A stretch of DNA of 64,000 bases. Origin: Acaryochloris sp. CCMEE 5410. Lineage in GTDB: Bacteria; Cyanobacteriota; Cyanobacteriia; Thermosynechococcales; Thermosynechococcaceae. Made by a program: the position numbers and the translations under genes. The DNA is taken from the NCBI RefSeq assembly GCF_000238775.2, contig NZ_AFEJ02000003.1, positions 186,001 to 250,000 on the forward strand, given 5' to 3'. The notes under the pieces were generated by a model, which was not told the DNA's origin, did no database searches, and worked only from the letters and a program-made list of their open reading frames with translations. This document shows positions 47,607 to 56,611 of the stretch, piece after piece (position 1 is the first letter of the stretch; each line of letters starts with the position of its first letter).

Positions 47607-49038
47607 CAGCAATTATAAATTCAAAATCTTGGCAAGCTAGGTTGTAATCGTTGAGGATGTATTCATCCACTTGCAGAGCCCCAGACGATGAATGAAGGTG
47701 TTCTAAATTTCCCCCTCTTACTGCACTGGCTACATCAGCTCATTGAGCAACTCGATGATCCACGTCAACCCAGTAATGGCACCAAATTTAGCCTCAAAGA
47801 TATTGTATTAGGCGCATTTGCTGTCTTCTTTATGCAATGTCCTTCGTTTTTGGAGCACCAACGCCAAGTTCATAGTCGTCATGGTCGTGACAACGCCCAA
47901 GCCCTCTTTGAGTTAGCAGAACTCCCCACGAGCAACCAAATCAAGAATGTTTTGGACTTGATCGCGTTTCGTCTTCTGTTTCCCATTTTCCATCGAATTT
48001 ATAGCGTTCTCCTACGACGAGGTTATCTAGAGCAATACAAGGTTCTAGGTGGGCATCTGTTGGTAGGGCTAGACGGCAGCGAGTATTTTTCCTCGAAACG
48101 GATTTGTTGCGATCAGTGTTCTACTAAGACCCATCGGGATGGGAGTGTCACCTATACGCACACCGCTGTATTGCCCGTCCTCGTTTGTCCGGGGATTGAA
48201 CATGTCATCTCTCTGGCCCCAGAGTTCATTCGTCCTCAAGATGGTGCACAGAAACAGGATAGTGAAACCGCTGCGGCCAAACGATGGATCAAGGGTCATG
48301 CTCAAGGGTTTGACGGAGCCAAGATTACGGTTCTTGGCGATGACCTCTATAGCCGTCAACCGATGGTTGAGACTTGTTTGGAGGATGAGTTGAACTTCAT
48401 TTTTGTCTGTTTGCCCTCCTCCCATCCAGAGCTATATGAATGGGTGGAGTATTTAGAAGGTATTGGAGACGTTGAGCATCTAGAGACTCGGGGCTGGAAC
48501 GGTCGCTATCACGAAATTTGTCAGTATCGCTATTACAATCGCATCCCCCTGCGTGAGGAGCTGCCAGCGGTGATGGTCAACTGGTGCGAAGTCTCTGTTA
48601 CCCGTGCTGCTGATGGAAAGCCTATGTATCACAACGCGTTCATTACTCACCATTCCATCAATGACCAAAGTGTGGCCGAGATTGTCAGTGCTGGACGTGC
48701 CCGATGGAAAGCGGAGAATGAAGGACACAATGTCCTCAAAACCAAGGGGTATCACTTAGAACATAATTTTGGTCATGGTCAGAAGAACCTTGCTGCTGTG
48801 CTGCTGGTACTCAATCTGTTTGCATTCTTATTTCATACCGTTTTGCACTTGGTGGACTCCACTTATCAACGCATGCGAAAGCAACGGGGAACCCGACAAG
48901 GCTTCTTTCACGATATTCAGACTTTGACCAAATACTTGCTCTTTGACAGTTGGGAGCATTTGCTGCAGTTTATGTTGGATGATCCAGAGCCTCGAATAGC
49001 AGCGGATACCTCTTAAAATTTTGAATTTACAATTGCTG
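47607..49038 (+). mobile_element. IS4/ISNCY-like insertion sequence (1432 bp)
   Basis: Ends CAGCAATTATAAATTCAAAA and, reversed, CAGCAATTGTAAATTCAAAA, one mismatch in 20. The 9-bp duplication CTGCTGTAG lies at 47598-47606 and 49039-49047. Confidence 0.85.
47688..49016 (+). CDS. DDE transposase of an IS4-related/ISNCY type
   Basis: A 442-residue transposase with LLVGLDGSEYF (first acidic residue), ITVLGDDLYSRQ (second) and GRARWKAENEGHNVLKTKGY (YREK-like signature with the final Glu), followed by HNFGHGQKNLA. The frame is complete, so the element may still be active. Family assignment among IS4 relatives is uncertain. It is read in the same direction as the cupredoxin gene it splits. Confidence 0.8.
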   Translation: MNEGVLNFPLLLHWLHQLIEQLDDPRQPSNGTKFSLKDIVLGAFAVFFMQCPSFLEHQRQVHSRHGRDNAQALFELAELPTSNQIKNVLDLIAFRLLFPIFHRIYSVLLRRGYLEQYKVLGGHLLVGLDGSEYFSSKRICCDQCSTKTHRDGSVTYTHTAVLPVLVCPGIEHVISLAPEFIRPQDGAQKQDSETAAAKRWIKGHAQGFDGAKITVLGDDLYSRQPMVETCLEDELNFIFVCLPSSHPELYEWVEYLEGIGDVEHLETRGWNGRYHEICQYRYYNRIPLREELPAVMVNWCEVSVTRAADGKPMYHNAFITHHSINDQSVAEIVSAGRARWKAENEGHNVLKTKGYHLEHNFGHGQKNLAAVLLVLNLFAFLFHTVLHLVDSTYQRMRKQRGTRQGFFHDIQTLTKYLLFDSWEHLLQFMLDDPEPRIAADTS

Positions 49039-49210
49039 CTGCTGTAGAGTTTACCCCTCAACAACCAGGAACTTATATCTTTCACTGCGGTATGAATATG
49101 TTTCGAGGCACCCTTGATGTGCAAGACCGTGAATAGGCCACCCCCCAACAGCATTCACAGATAAATTCAGCATCTGATCCTAAAAGCCCATAGATACTCA
49201 GGAGACTGCC

Positions 49211-49471
49211 ATGATTAAACACAAACACTCTCTGGTGCGATGGCGATCACCCGAGGGAATCGCCCTATTGGTATTTCTAGGAATTATCACCTTTTTTCTG
49301 GTGACTGAACATCTGGCGCATGTGATTCCTGTCCTACCCTGGCTTTTTCTTCTCGCTTGTCCGTTCATACACTTATTTATGCATGGCGGACATGGTGGGC
49401 ATAGTGGTCATGACGGACATGGTTCACCTGATAAGGGCGGCAGAGATCCTTTAGAAGGAGGTCCAAGATGA
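49211..49471 (+). CDS. DUF2933-type small membrane protein with His-rich tail
   Basis: An 86-residue protein with two hydrophobic helices (ALLVFLGIITFFLVTEHLA, LPWLFLLACPFIHLFMHG) and a C-terminal HGGHGGHSGHDGHG tail that would bind copper. DUF2933 proteins are found next to methyltransferase and copper genes. AGGAGA lies 8 bp before the ATG. Its stop overlaps the next start (ATGA), so the two are coupled. Confidence 0.8.
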   Translation: MIKHKHSLVRWRSPEGIALLVFLGIITFFLVTEHLAHVIPVLPWLFLLACPFIHLFMHGGHGGHSGHDGHGSPDKGGRDPLEGGPR

Positions 49472-50133
49472 ATTATCCCGCCTACGGCCTCTGGGCCCTG
49501 GTCATTATCAACTCTCTCGTTTTTATTATTTTTGCGTTTAGCTTTACTAAACCCAATAGTCCCCGTGATTGGCGATCTTTTGGTGCGTTCTCGGCCTTCA
49601 TCGTGGCGTTATTCACTGAAATGTATGGATTTCCCCTTACTATTTATCTGCTTTCGGGTTGGTTGCAAAGCCGTTATCCCCAACTCGATATTTTGTCTCA
49701 TGAATCAGGACATCTGTGGCATACGCTGCTGGGCTGGAAGGGGAATCCACATTTTGACCCCCTTCATATCCTCAGTAATGTTCTCATTATCGTAGGCTTT
49801 ATTCTTATATCCTCTGCCTGGAGAATTCTCTATACAGCTCAGCAACGTCACCAACTGGCTGTCAATGGTCTTTATGCTCGCGTACGCCACCCACAGTATG
49901 ACGGTTTTGTATTGATCATGTTGGGTTTCCTCTTTCAGTGGCCCACGATCTTAACCTTGTTGATGTTCCCAGTATTGGTGTGGATGTATACCCGATTAGC
50001 CTTAGTAGAAGAGCGCGAAATGCGTAAAGAGTTTGGGGATGCATATCTTCAGTATGCATCCCAAACCCCCGCATTTTTTCCTCGTTTTGGTAAAAGAGCT
50101 CCACATCGTCAAAACAAGCCTGATGAATTGTAG
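49468..50133 (+). CDS. Isoprenylcysteine methyltransferase-like membrane protein
   Basis: A 221-residue integral membrane protein with five or so helices and the C-terminal signature of the ICMT/PEMT family: QLAVNGLYARVRHPQYDGFV (SAM-binding) and ALVEEREMRKEFGDAYLQYA. Such proteins methylate small lipids or thiols. The overlap with the DUF2933 gene shows a unit seen in copper islands of other bacteria, but the substrate is unknown. Confidence 0.72.
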   Translation: MNYPAYGLWALVIINSLVFIIFAFSFTKPNSPRDWRSFGAFSAFIVALFTEMYGFPLTIYLLSGWLQSRYPQLDILSHESGHLWHTLLGWKGNPHFDPLHILSNVLIIVGFILISSAWRILYTAQQRHQLAVNGLYARVRHPQYDGFVLIMLGFLFQWPTILTLLMFPVLVWMYTRLALVEEREMRKEFGDAYLQYASQTPAFFPRFGKRAPHRQNKPDEL

Positions 50134-50247
50134 TGAAAATTCTCATTGAGGAGATGAACTCGCTCATCCAGCGATGGAAGAAACAAAAAGATGTGAATTT
50201 TCCCTTTATTCATTCCTTAAAGTCCACTATTCATTAAGGAGCCAAAA

Positions 50248-51786
50248 ATGAAAACGGATTATCTAATTGTAGGGAGTGGCTTATCAGCATTGGTGTTTGG
50301 CTCACTGATGGCAAAAGCTGGAAGAACGGTTCGAATATTAGAGGCCCATGAGTATCCAGGGGGGTATGGCCATACGTTTACGATGGCAAAAAAGTATCGA
50401 TTTAATGCCCAACTTCACTATGTATGGGACTGCGGTGAAGGGCAAACGGTCAATCGAGTGCTCAAAAAGTTAGAGTTGGACCAGGACGTAACCTTTGAAC
50501 GATACGACCCAAATGGGTTTGATCATATGCGAATGCCGGGATATTCGTTGGATATTCCTTCGGAACCGGAGGAGCTGATCAAGCGGTTATCTGAATTATT
50601 TCCTTCCCATAGCGATCGTATTCGCCAGTTTGTCTACGAAGTTGAGAAGACTGGTGCAGGATTAAAAAAACTGTCACCTCCCTTTCACCTAAGAGAACTG
50701 CTCAATCATTCAGGAGAAGTGTTTTGTGCTGTCCAATATCTCAACAGCACACTTCAGGACGTATTCAATAAGTTTAGATTGCCCCAAGCCGCCCAAACAT
50801 TATTGGCTTTGCAATGGCCTGATTTTTTACTTCCTCCAAATCAACTTTCATTCTATGCATGGGTAGCATTATTCAGAGGTTACCAAGCGGGAGCATTTTA
50901 CCCCACCCAGCATTTTGAGCATGTCATCAATTCGTTAGTCAAGGTGATTGAATCACACGGAGGTCAGATACTCCTCAACCATGAAGTTATGAATTTTAGA
51001 GTCACAGATAGAACTGTCACAGGTGTTGAGGCCATGAATCTAAGTACCCATCAAACTCATGAATTTTCAGGCAATCATGTGATTTGTAATATAGATCCCC
51101 AAACCGCCGCAAAGATGATCGGAGAATCTCAGTTTTCCCCGTCTGTTCGTCAAAAACTGAAGTACGACTATTCGGCATCGAATTACATGGCCTATTGTGT
51201 CGTCAAAGATCTGGATCTCAGAGACTACGGGTTTGGCAAATGGAATCTGTCTCATACGGGGCATGAGAATCTCAATGAAGCTTTTACACAGATGTATGAG
51301 CGTAATGACTATTCCAATCCTAGCTTTGCGATTACCACACCGTCATTGTTGACAGAAGTCGGGAAGGATTGCCCTGAGGACTGTCAGATTGTTGAATTTC
51401 TTACCGTTGCTAATTACGACTACTTCAAACAACTACGGCAAAGCGATCACAAAGCTTATGGCCGAAAAAAGGAAGAAATATTAAATGCCATTTTGGATGT
51501 TGTGGAAGAACACTATATCCCAACTTTTAGACAGCACATGGTTTTCCACATCACAGGTAGTCCTACAACCAACGAACGCTTCTGCTGGAGTCCTGCAGGC
51601 AACTCCTATGGTTCTAGTTTGACTCCAAAAAATATGGGTTTGGGACGGCTGAATCATAAAACATCTCTGAATCATTTTTCCTTCTGCAATGCCTCATCTG
51701 GTTATCCAGGATTTGCACCTACCTTTTGGACGGGAGCATTGCTCTATCAACGCTTATCTGGTGACGTACTTCTAGGTAGCGCTTAA
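50248..51786 (+). CDS. FAD-dependent oxidoreductase of the phytoene desaturase/retinol saturase type
   Basis: A 512-residue flavoprotein. The N-terminal dinucleotide fold (YLIVGSGLSALVFGSLMAKA, RILEAHEYPGGYGHTF) binds FAD. The central region contains HFEHVINSLVKVIESHGGQI and the strand IICN-like VICNIDPQ near residue 275, and the C-terminal WSPAGNSYGSSLTPKNMG is typical of CrtI/CrtO-like desaturases and saturases. No ribosome site is strong, but GGAG is 8 bp upstream. The gene opens a rightward run with another flavoprotein and a methyltransferase, hinting at oxidation and methylation of a lipid or quinone-like molecule. Substrate unknown. Confidence 0.75.
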   Translation: MKTDYLIVGSGLSALVFGSLMAKAGRTVRILEAHEYPGGYGHTFTMAKKYRFNAQLHYVWDCGEGQTVNRVLKKLELDQDVTFERYDPNGFDHMRMPGYSLDIPSEPEELIKRLSELFPSHSDRIRQFVYEVEKTGAGLKKLSPPFHLRELLNHSGEVFCAVQYLNSTLQDVFNKFRLPQAAQTLLALQWPDFLLPPNQLSFYAWVALFRGYQAGAFYPTQHFEHVINSLVKVIESHGGQILLNHEVMNFRVTDRTVTGVEAMNLSTHQTHEFSGNHVICNIDPQTAAKMIGESQFSPSVRQKLKYDYSASNYMAYCVVKDLDLRDYGFGKWNLSHTGHENLNEAFTQMYERNDYSNPSFAITTPSLLTEVGKDCPEDCQIVEFLTVANYDYFKQLRQSDHKAYGRKKEEILNAILDVVEEHYIPTFRQHMVFHITGSPTTNERFCWSPAGNSYGSSLTPKNMGLGRLNHKTSLNHFSFCNASSGYPGFAPTFWTGALLYQRLSGDVLLGSA

Positions 51787-51834
51787 ACAGTCGCTTCTTT
51801 ATTATTCCTTTCTAAAAAAAACTAGGAGTTAGTG

Positions 51835-53067
51835 ATGAAAATTGCAGTTGTTGGCGGTGGTGCTGCTGGCATGGCCACAGCCTATCTACTCGATAAACAA
51901 GGTCACCACATTACCGTACTTGAGCATCAACCCATATTAGGTGGACATATACGAACGCTCAACAAAAATGTGAAGCCTAGCCAATTTGAGTGTAATGAAG
52001 TTTTATGTCACGAAATTTTGGAAAGTGGACCGCTTGAATTTCCGAGCACATTTCACAACTTTGTCGATCTCATGCAGGAGCTAGGGGTAGAACTGGTACC
52101 CGTCAATATCGGGTCAGAGCTATTTCCCCAAAATGGCAACAACTTTTTATCTGATGTTGCGATAAAGAAGAACTTCAAAGGCATTAAACGACTCATTGAA
52201 TATCTCCGATATAGTAGCCTCCATATCCGTTCCGCTGGATTATGGCTACAAACAAAATTTGCTGAGATGGAAGATTTTTACGATCAGCCACTGTCCAAAT
52301 TTCTAAAAGATGATAGTACAAGCAGCCTTTGGCTCAAGTTGCTGACCATGTATAGCTACTCGATCCCATTTGAACTCATCGATGATTTCCCCGCAGAATT
52401 GGCAATACCGATGTTACGTGATTACCTTGCCGTTAACTGGCTCAGGGTAGAAGGTGGTGTCTATACCTACATCGAAAAAATATTGGATCGCTTTAAAGGC
52501 GAGATCTTACTCAGTGTGGAAATCGTTAATATTACCAGATGCTCAGATGGAATTAGTGTTGAGCATTCCAGAGATGAAATTCAAGAATTTGATAAAGTCG
52601 TTTTTGCTACTCCACCTGACCAGGTAATGGCACTTCTATCTGATCCCACAGATGCTGAACGCAGACGATTTTCAGCTTGGCAAGCTAATCATGTAACTTC
52701 CACAGTTCATACAGATATAACAATGTATGATAAATATGGCATCCGTCAACCATCAGAATTTGATTTTTTCCAGACAGATACGAGATGGGGCTATAACGGG
52801 TGTCTAAATCAACTTTGTGGCCTTCCTGCTTCAGCAAAGCATTATTTCTTATCCTTTCAATTAGAAGAACTCATTGCTAAGGATAAGATTGTTCATGTTC
52901 AGAAACACCACACTCCATTGTATACAACGGAATCCTTCCGATATCGAGATGAAATTGTAGACACGAATGGAGAAAACAGTACCTATCATGTAGGAGCCTA
53001 TCTCGGGGATGGTCTTCATGAAGGCGCAATAACTTCCGCCATGAAAGTTGCCAACATGATTGGATGA
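51835..53067 (+). CDS. FAD-dependent amine-oxidase-like protein
   Basis: A 410-residue flavoprotein with IAVVGGGAAGMATAYLLDKQ and VLEHQPILGGHIRTL for FAD, VVFATPPDQVMALLSD as the middle motif, and GAYLGDGLHEGAITSAMKVA at the C-terminus, which matches the amine oxidase/desaturase superfamily. The ATG at 51835 has AGGAG 7 bp upstream. Fits as the second oxidising step beside its neighbour at 50248. Substrate not evident. Confidence 0.75.
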   Translation: MKIAVVGGGAAGMATAYLLDKQGHHITVLEHQPILGGHIRTLNKNVKPSQFECNEVLCHEILESGPLEFPSTFHNFVDLMQELGVELVPVNIGSELFPQNGNNFLSDVAIKKNFKGIKRLIEYLRYSSLHIRSAGLWLQTKFAEMEDFYDQPLSKFLKDDSTSSLWLKLLTMYSYSIPFELIDDFPAELAIPMLRDYLAVNWLRVEGGVYTYIEKILDRFKGEILLSVEIVNITRCSDGISVEHSRDEIQEFDKVVFATPPDQVMALLSDPTDAERRRFSAWQANHVTSTVHTDITMYDKYGIRQPSEFDFFQTDTRWGYNGCLNQLCGLPASAKHYFLSFQLEELIAKDKIVHVQKHHTPLYTTESFRYRDEIVDTNGENSTYHVGAYLGDGLHEGAITSAMKVANMIG

Positions 53068-53151
53068 TTATCGGTGCAGTGATAAATTTTTTCATAATTT
53101 TTGAAGACTCAATATTCTCAAAAATTAAGAGGCATTATGGAGAACATATAA

Positions 53152-53838
53152 ATGACTGATTCTCTACACCATCAACAAAATACTCCAGAGAAAGATAATA
53201 TAGCTAAGACCTATCAGAAATTAGCTAAATATTATGATTTTCTTGGGGAAAGACTATTGGGTTGGATATTTAGCCCCTTTGGCTTCTTTAATTGTCGCAA
53301 GCTAGCGATCGCCTCCCTACAGCTTCATCCTGGTGATACTGTGATCGATCTATGCTGTGGTACGGGTTTAAATTTTCCTTTACTTGAAGAATTAATTGGT
53401 CCCGAGGGTAAGATTATTGGCGTAGATCTCACCGCCGGTATGCTTGCTCAAGCACGCCAGAGAGTAGAAACAAATCATTGGCAAAATATAAACCTTATTC
53501 AAAGTGATGTAGCAGACTATTCATTTCCTGATAAGGTCGATGGGATTCTATCAACATGGGCTATTACCCTAGTGCCTGAATATGAACAGGTTATTCTGAA
53601 GGGTTGTGAGGCACTCTCCCCTGGGAAAAAGTTGTGCATTTTGGATTTCAAGAAGCCAGACAGTGGTTTATCACTTTTTGCTCCATTTTTGTCCTATCTT
53701 TTTATTCGACCCTTTGGGGGAAATTTGAAAATGGCTGAACGTCACCCTTGGGAAACGATACAAAAATACCTGACGAAGACTATCTTCGTTGATTTAATGA
53801 TGGGCTTTGCATATTTCGCTGAGGGTGAGAAAAAGTAG
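53152..53838 (+). CDS. UbiE-like SAM-dependent methyltransferase
   Basis: A 228-residue class I methyltransferase with motif I TVIDLCCGTGLNFPLLEELI, GVDLTAGMLAQARQRV (acidic loop binding the ribose) and a following VADYSFPDKVDGILSTWAITLV. An N-terminal KLAKYYDFLGERLLGWIFSP positions substrate as in quinone or lipid methylases. GGAGA lies 9 bp before the ATG. Directly after two flavoproteins, it probably methylates their product. Confidence 0.75.
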   Translation: MTDSLHHQQNTPEKDNIAKTYQKLAKYYDFLGERLLGWIFSPFGFFNCRKLAIASLQLHPGDTVIDLCCGTGLNFPLLEELIGPEGKIIGVDLTAGMLAQARQRVETNHWQNINLIQSDVADYSFPDKVDGILSTWAITLVPEYEQVILKGCEALSPGKKLCILDFKKPDSGLSLFAPFLSYLFIRPFGGNLKMAERHPWETIQKYLTKTIFVDLMMGFAYFAEGEKK

Positions 53839-53847
53839 AAGGAAATA

Positions 53848-55713
53848 ATGAGTAGTACTCGAAAAGATCCAGTATGTGGAATGACTGTTCAAGTTGATAG
53901 GGCACTATCTGCTTTCTACCAAGAACAGGAAGTTTCCTTCTGCTCAGAACTTTGTCGCTACAAGTTTTTTGAAAATCCAGAGGTCTATAGTAAGGCACTG
54001 ATTACAAAAGGCTTTGAAGAACTAAAGGAGAATCGACAGATTGCCTATTTCTCAATGGAAGTTTCGGTAGGTTCTGCTATCCCAAACTATAGTGGCGGCC
54101 TCGGCGTTCTTGCAGGGGACACCTTAAAGTCCTGTGCTGATTTGCGCGTCCCTATCGTTGGAGTGAGTTTACTCTATCACCAGGGCTATTTCGAGCAGGT
54201 GCTCGATGACTGGGGGAATCAGGAGGAAAACCCTGTGCATTGGGATCCAGATCGGTTTTTACGCCCTTTAGAAGCAAGTATCGAAATCACAATTGAACAG
54301 CGACGGGTTCAAGTTCAAGCCTGGCAATACGATATCGTTGGCGTTGGTGGATTTGTTGTCCCCTTACTATTTCTGGACACAAGGATTGAAGGAAATGCGG
54401 AATATGACTGCACGCTAACTGACTTCCTTTACGGCGGAGATGAGAAATACCGATTTGCTCAGGAATATCTTTTGGGCATCGGTGGAATTAGAATGCTGGA
54501 GGCTCTTGGCTATCAGGGTATCGAGCGATTTCATATGAATGAAGGACATGCCAGTTTGCTGGTTCTGGAGCTGTTAAATAAACAGCATCGAGAAGAAACT
54601 TCAGACTGGGACTATAACAGCGTCAGAAGTCAGTGCGTTTTCACAACACATACCCCTGTACCTGCAGGACACGATCAATTTGGATACGATTTAGTCCAAT
54701 CTGTTGGAGAAAAAATTGTGCCTTTGAACGTACTGAAGATGTTGGCTGGTGGCGACTCCTTAAATATGACGGTATTAGGACTCAATCAAAGCCATTACGT
54801 CAACGGTGTGGCCAAGCGTCACGAAGAAGTCTCTCAAAAAATGTTTCCAGCTCAACCTATCCATCACATAACCAACGGAGTTCATTCATGGACTTGGACT
54901 TGCGATAGTTTCAGAATTCTTTTTGATCGCTATATTCCGGGCTGGAGCAACGACCCTGCCATGCTCAGGCACGCGATCAATATTCCTAAGACTGATATTT
55001 GGCAGGCCCACATCACGGCTAAAACTGAGCTACTTGAATTAATTCAGACGCGAACTAACCATATACTGACAACCAACACTTTGACGATTGGGTTTGCTCG
55101 TAGAGCGACCTCCTATAAACGAGTTGATTTAGTATTCTCAGATATAAATCGTCTTAAAGAGATGGTTGGGAAAATAGGGCGGCTGCAATTTGTGTTTGCT
55201 GGCAAAGCCCATCCAAAGGATAGTTCTGGCAAAGAACTGATTCGCCGAATTTTCAAGGTAGCCGATCAACTAAAGGGTGAAATCTCTGTTGTTTTTATAC
55301 AGAACTATGATCTAGATCTAGCTAGGGCATTGGTCTCTGGCGTTGACCTCTGGCTCAATACGCCACAGCGACCATTAGAAGCCTCTGGCACCTCTGGGAT
55401 GAAAGCAGCCCATAACGGTGTCCCCAGCCTTAGTGTTCTGGATGGTTGGTGGATTGAAGGGTGTATTGAGGGCGTGACGGGTTGGTCAGTAGGTTCACGA
55501 GAACCGGATACCTCAAATTCGGAATTGCTCAATTTGTCGGATGCGGATGACTTATACCAGAACATAGAGAACCTCATTGCACCCATGTATTATCGCGAGC
55601 GAGAGCGGTGGATAGATGTAATGCGGCAGTCCATTGCTCTAAACGCTTCTTTTTTTAATACCCATCGGATGGTGCAGCAGTATGTGACGAATGCGTATCT
55701 ATCTCGTTTGTGA
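53848..55713 (+). CDS. YHS metal-binding domain fused to alpha-glucan phosphorylase
   Basis: A 621-residue protein. Residues 7-50 are a YHS/TRASH domain (DPVCGMTV with C10, then FCSELCRYKF with C32 and C36), a metal-binding module common in copper proteins. From ~60 onward lies a short alpha-glucan phosphorylase (TIGR02094-like): QIAYFSMEVSVGSAIPNYSG, RFHMNEGHASLLVLELL, THTPVPAGHDQFGYDLV, FAGKAHPKDSSGKELI and EASGTSGMKAAHNGVPS, where the Lys binds PLP. It releases glucose-1-phosphate from glycogen or polyglucan. Fusion to a metal sensor would link polyglucan breakdown to copper status; that is inference. Confidence 0.82.
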   Translation: MSSTRKDPVCGMTVQVDRALSAFYQEQEVSFCSELCRYKFFENPEVYSKALITKGFEELKENRQIAYFSMEVSVGSAIPNYSGGLGVLAGDTLKSCADLRVPIVGVSLLYHQGYFEQVLDDWGNQEENPVHWDPDRFLRPLEASIEITIEQRRVQVQAWQYDIVGVGGFVVPLLFLDTRIEGNAEYDCTLTDFLYGGDEKYRFAQEYLLGIGGIRMLEALGYQGIERFHMNEGHASLLVLELLNKQHREETSDWDYNSVRSQCVFTTHTPVPAGHDQFGYDLVQSVGEKIVPLNVLKMLAGGDSLNMTVLGLNQSHYVNGVAKRHEEVSQKMFPAQPIHHITNGVHSWTWTCDSFRILFDRYIPGWSNDPAMLRHAINIPKTDIWQAHITAKTELLELIQTRTNHILTTNTLTIGFARRATSYKRVDLVFSDINRLKEMVGKIGRLQFVFAGKAHPKDSSGKELIRRIFKVADQLKGEISVVFIQNYDLDLARALVSGVDLWLNTPQRPLEASGTSGMKAAHNGVPSLSVLDGWWIEGCIEGVTGWSVGSREPDTSNSELLNLSDADDLYQNIENLIAPMYYRERERWIDVMRQSIALNASFFNTHRMVQQYVTNAYLSRL

Positions 55714-55764
55714 GCAGTTCTCCTGATTTGGAATGCAATTTAAATACATCGGAGCAGTAAGACC

Positions 55765-56142
55765 ATGATAAATAGTAAGAAAACTAATTTGCATCAAAAA
55801 AATCATCATAGAATACATCAGCAGTTACCCTTGCTGTTGAATACACAAGCCCTCTTTATTGCAACTGCTTTGATTACAGGAATGGTTTATGCAGTTTGCT
55901 ACTTATTTATTGTGCTGAAACCTCAGACAACCATGCAGTTTTTTAGCTATATTTTTCATCTAGACTTAACTAGATTTGATCAAGTTATAAATTGGTTGAG
56001 TTTTTGCGTAGGGTTACTCTTTTGGACTTTTGGAACAGCTTTTTATGTATCATTAATAGCCGGATTATATAATAGACTTCTATCTAAGTCAAGAATGCTA
56101 ACATTTAGAAAAGTTTCAGGGCCTAGAATCACTAAAAAGTAG
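55765..56142 (+). CDS. Small membrane protein (DUF5676-like)
   Basis: A 125-residue protein with a soluble basic N-terminus and two hydrophobic helices (ALFIATALITGMVYAVCYLF and FCVGLLFWTFGTAFYVSLIA). This resembles DUF5676 membrane proteins, which occur in metal-resistance regions. GGAGCAG lies ~7 bp before the ATG. Follows the YHS-phosphorylase gene by 51 bp in the same direction. Function unknown. Confidence 0.6.
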   Translation: MINSKKTNLHQKNHHRIHQQLPLLLNTQALFIATALITGMVYAVCYLFIVLKPQTTMQFFSYIFHLDLTRFDQVINWLSFCVGLLFWTFGTAFYVSLIAGLYNRLLSKSRMLTFRKVSGPRITKK

Positions 56143-56611
56143 GGGCTGCCCTATACCAACATTATTTTTTCAATACTTTTACTATGGTTAATCTGTAATA
56201 ATATAGTCCAATAAAGCAAGGAACTATCCTGAAAATTTCCAAATACATGACCAAAAATACATGAATATTTAGAGTGCTTGATATGTCATAAGACCACAAA
56301 AGTAGACGAATATATACAAATTCATCCTGGCTATTGAGAGATTTAAGGGATAATCAAGTTTTGTCAGTTACAGAGTCTTCAGATCCTCAAATCGATGTCT
56401 CTAGTCTCTATAGGAATTTCTGAATCATGCTACTGATTTAAATAAAATAATGCTGTAACAAGTCTAATAATCTGTTTTTGAAATACCCTCCGTAGTATTT
56501 TTGTTTTCCATGAGTATCATTTTCTCGCCACTTTTTTGAAAGTCTTTTCTTGTCTCTATTACTCTTTTACATAAGATACTGAAAGATCATTCTAAGAATA
56601 AGGTTGGAGTT
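56143..56611. other. Noncoding region upstream of the second CopB gene
   Basis: About 470 bp, AT-rich, with no gene-like frame. It lacks the MerR-type 19-bp-spacer promoter found before the other copper genes, so this copB is probably regulated differently. GGTTGGAG precedes the copB start. Confidence 0.5.

Larger units (their letters stand above)
47180..49136 (+). pseudogene. Membrane-anchored cupredoxin, split by an IS
   Basis: Segments 47180-47606 and 49048-49136 rejoin in frame (171 aa) after removing the IS and one CTGCTGTAG copy, reading LNHTTAVEFTPQQPGTYIFH. It has an N-terminal signal, a membrane helix (VGVTLGGMALIGLELWWFQF) and a cupredoxin fold with DPSSCLEKVLLPDFHQSV, ending IFHCGMNMFRG. 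Those two segments hold the likely copper ligands Cys and His. The IS cuts between the two ligand-bearing strands, so no copper site can form. It probably moved electrons or chelated copper at the membrane. Confidence 0.8.
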
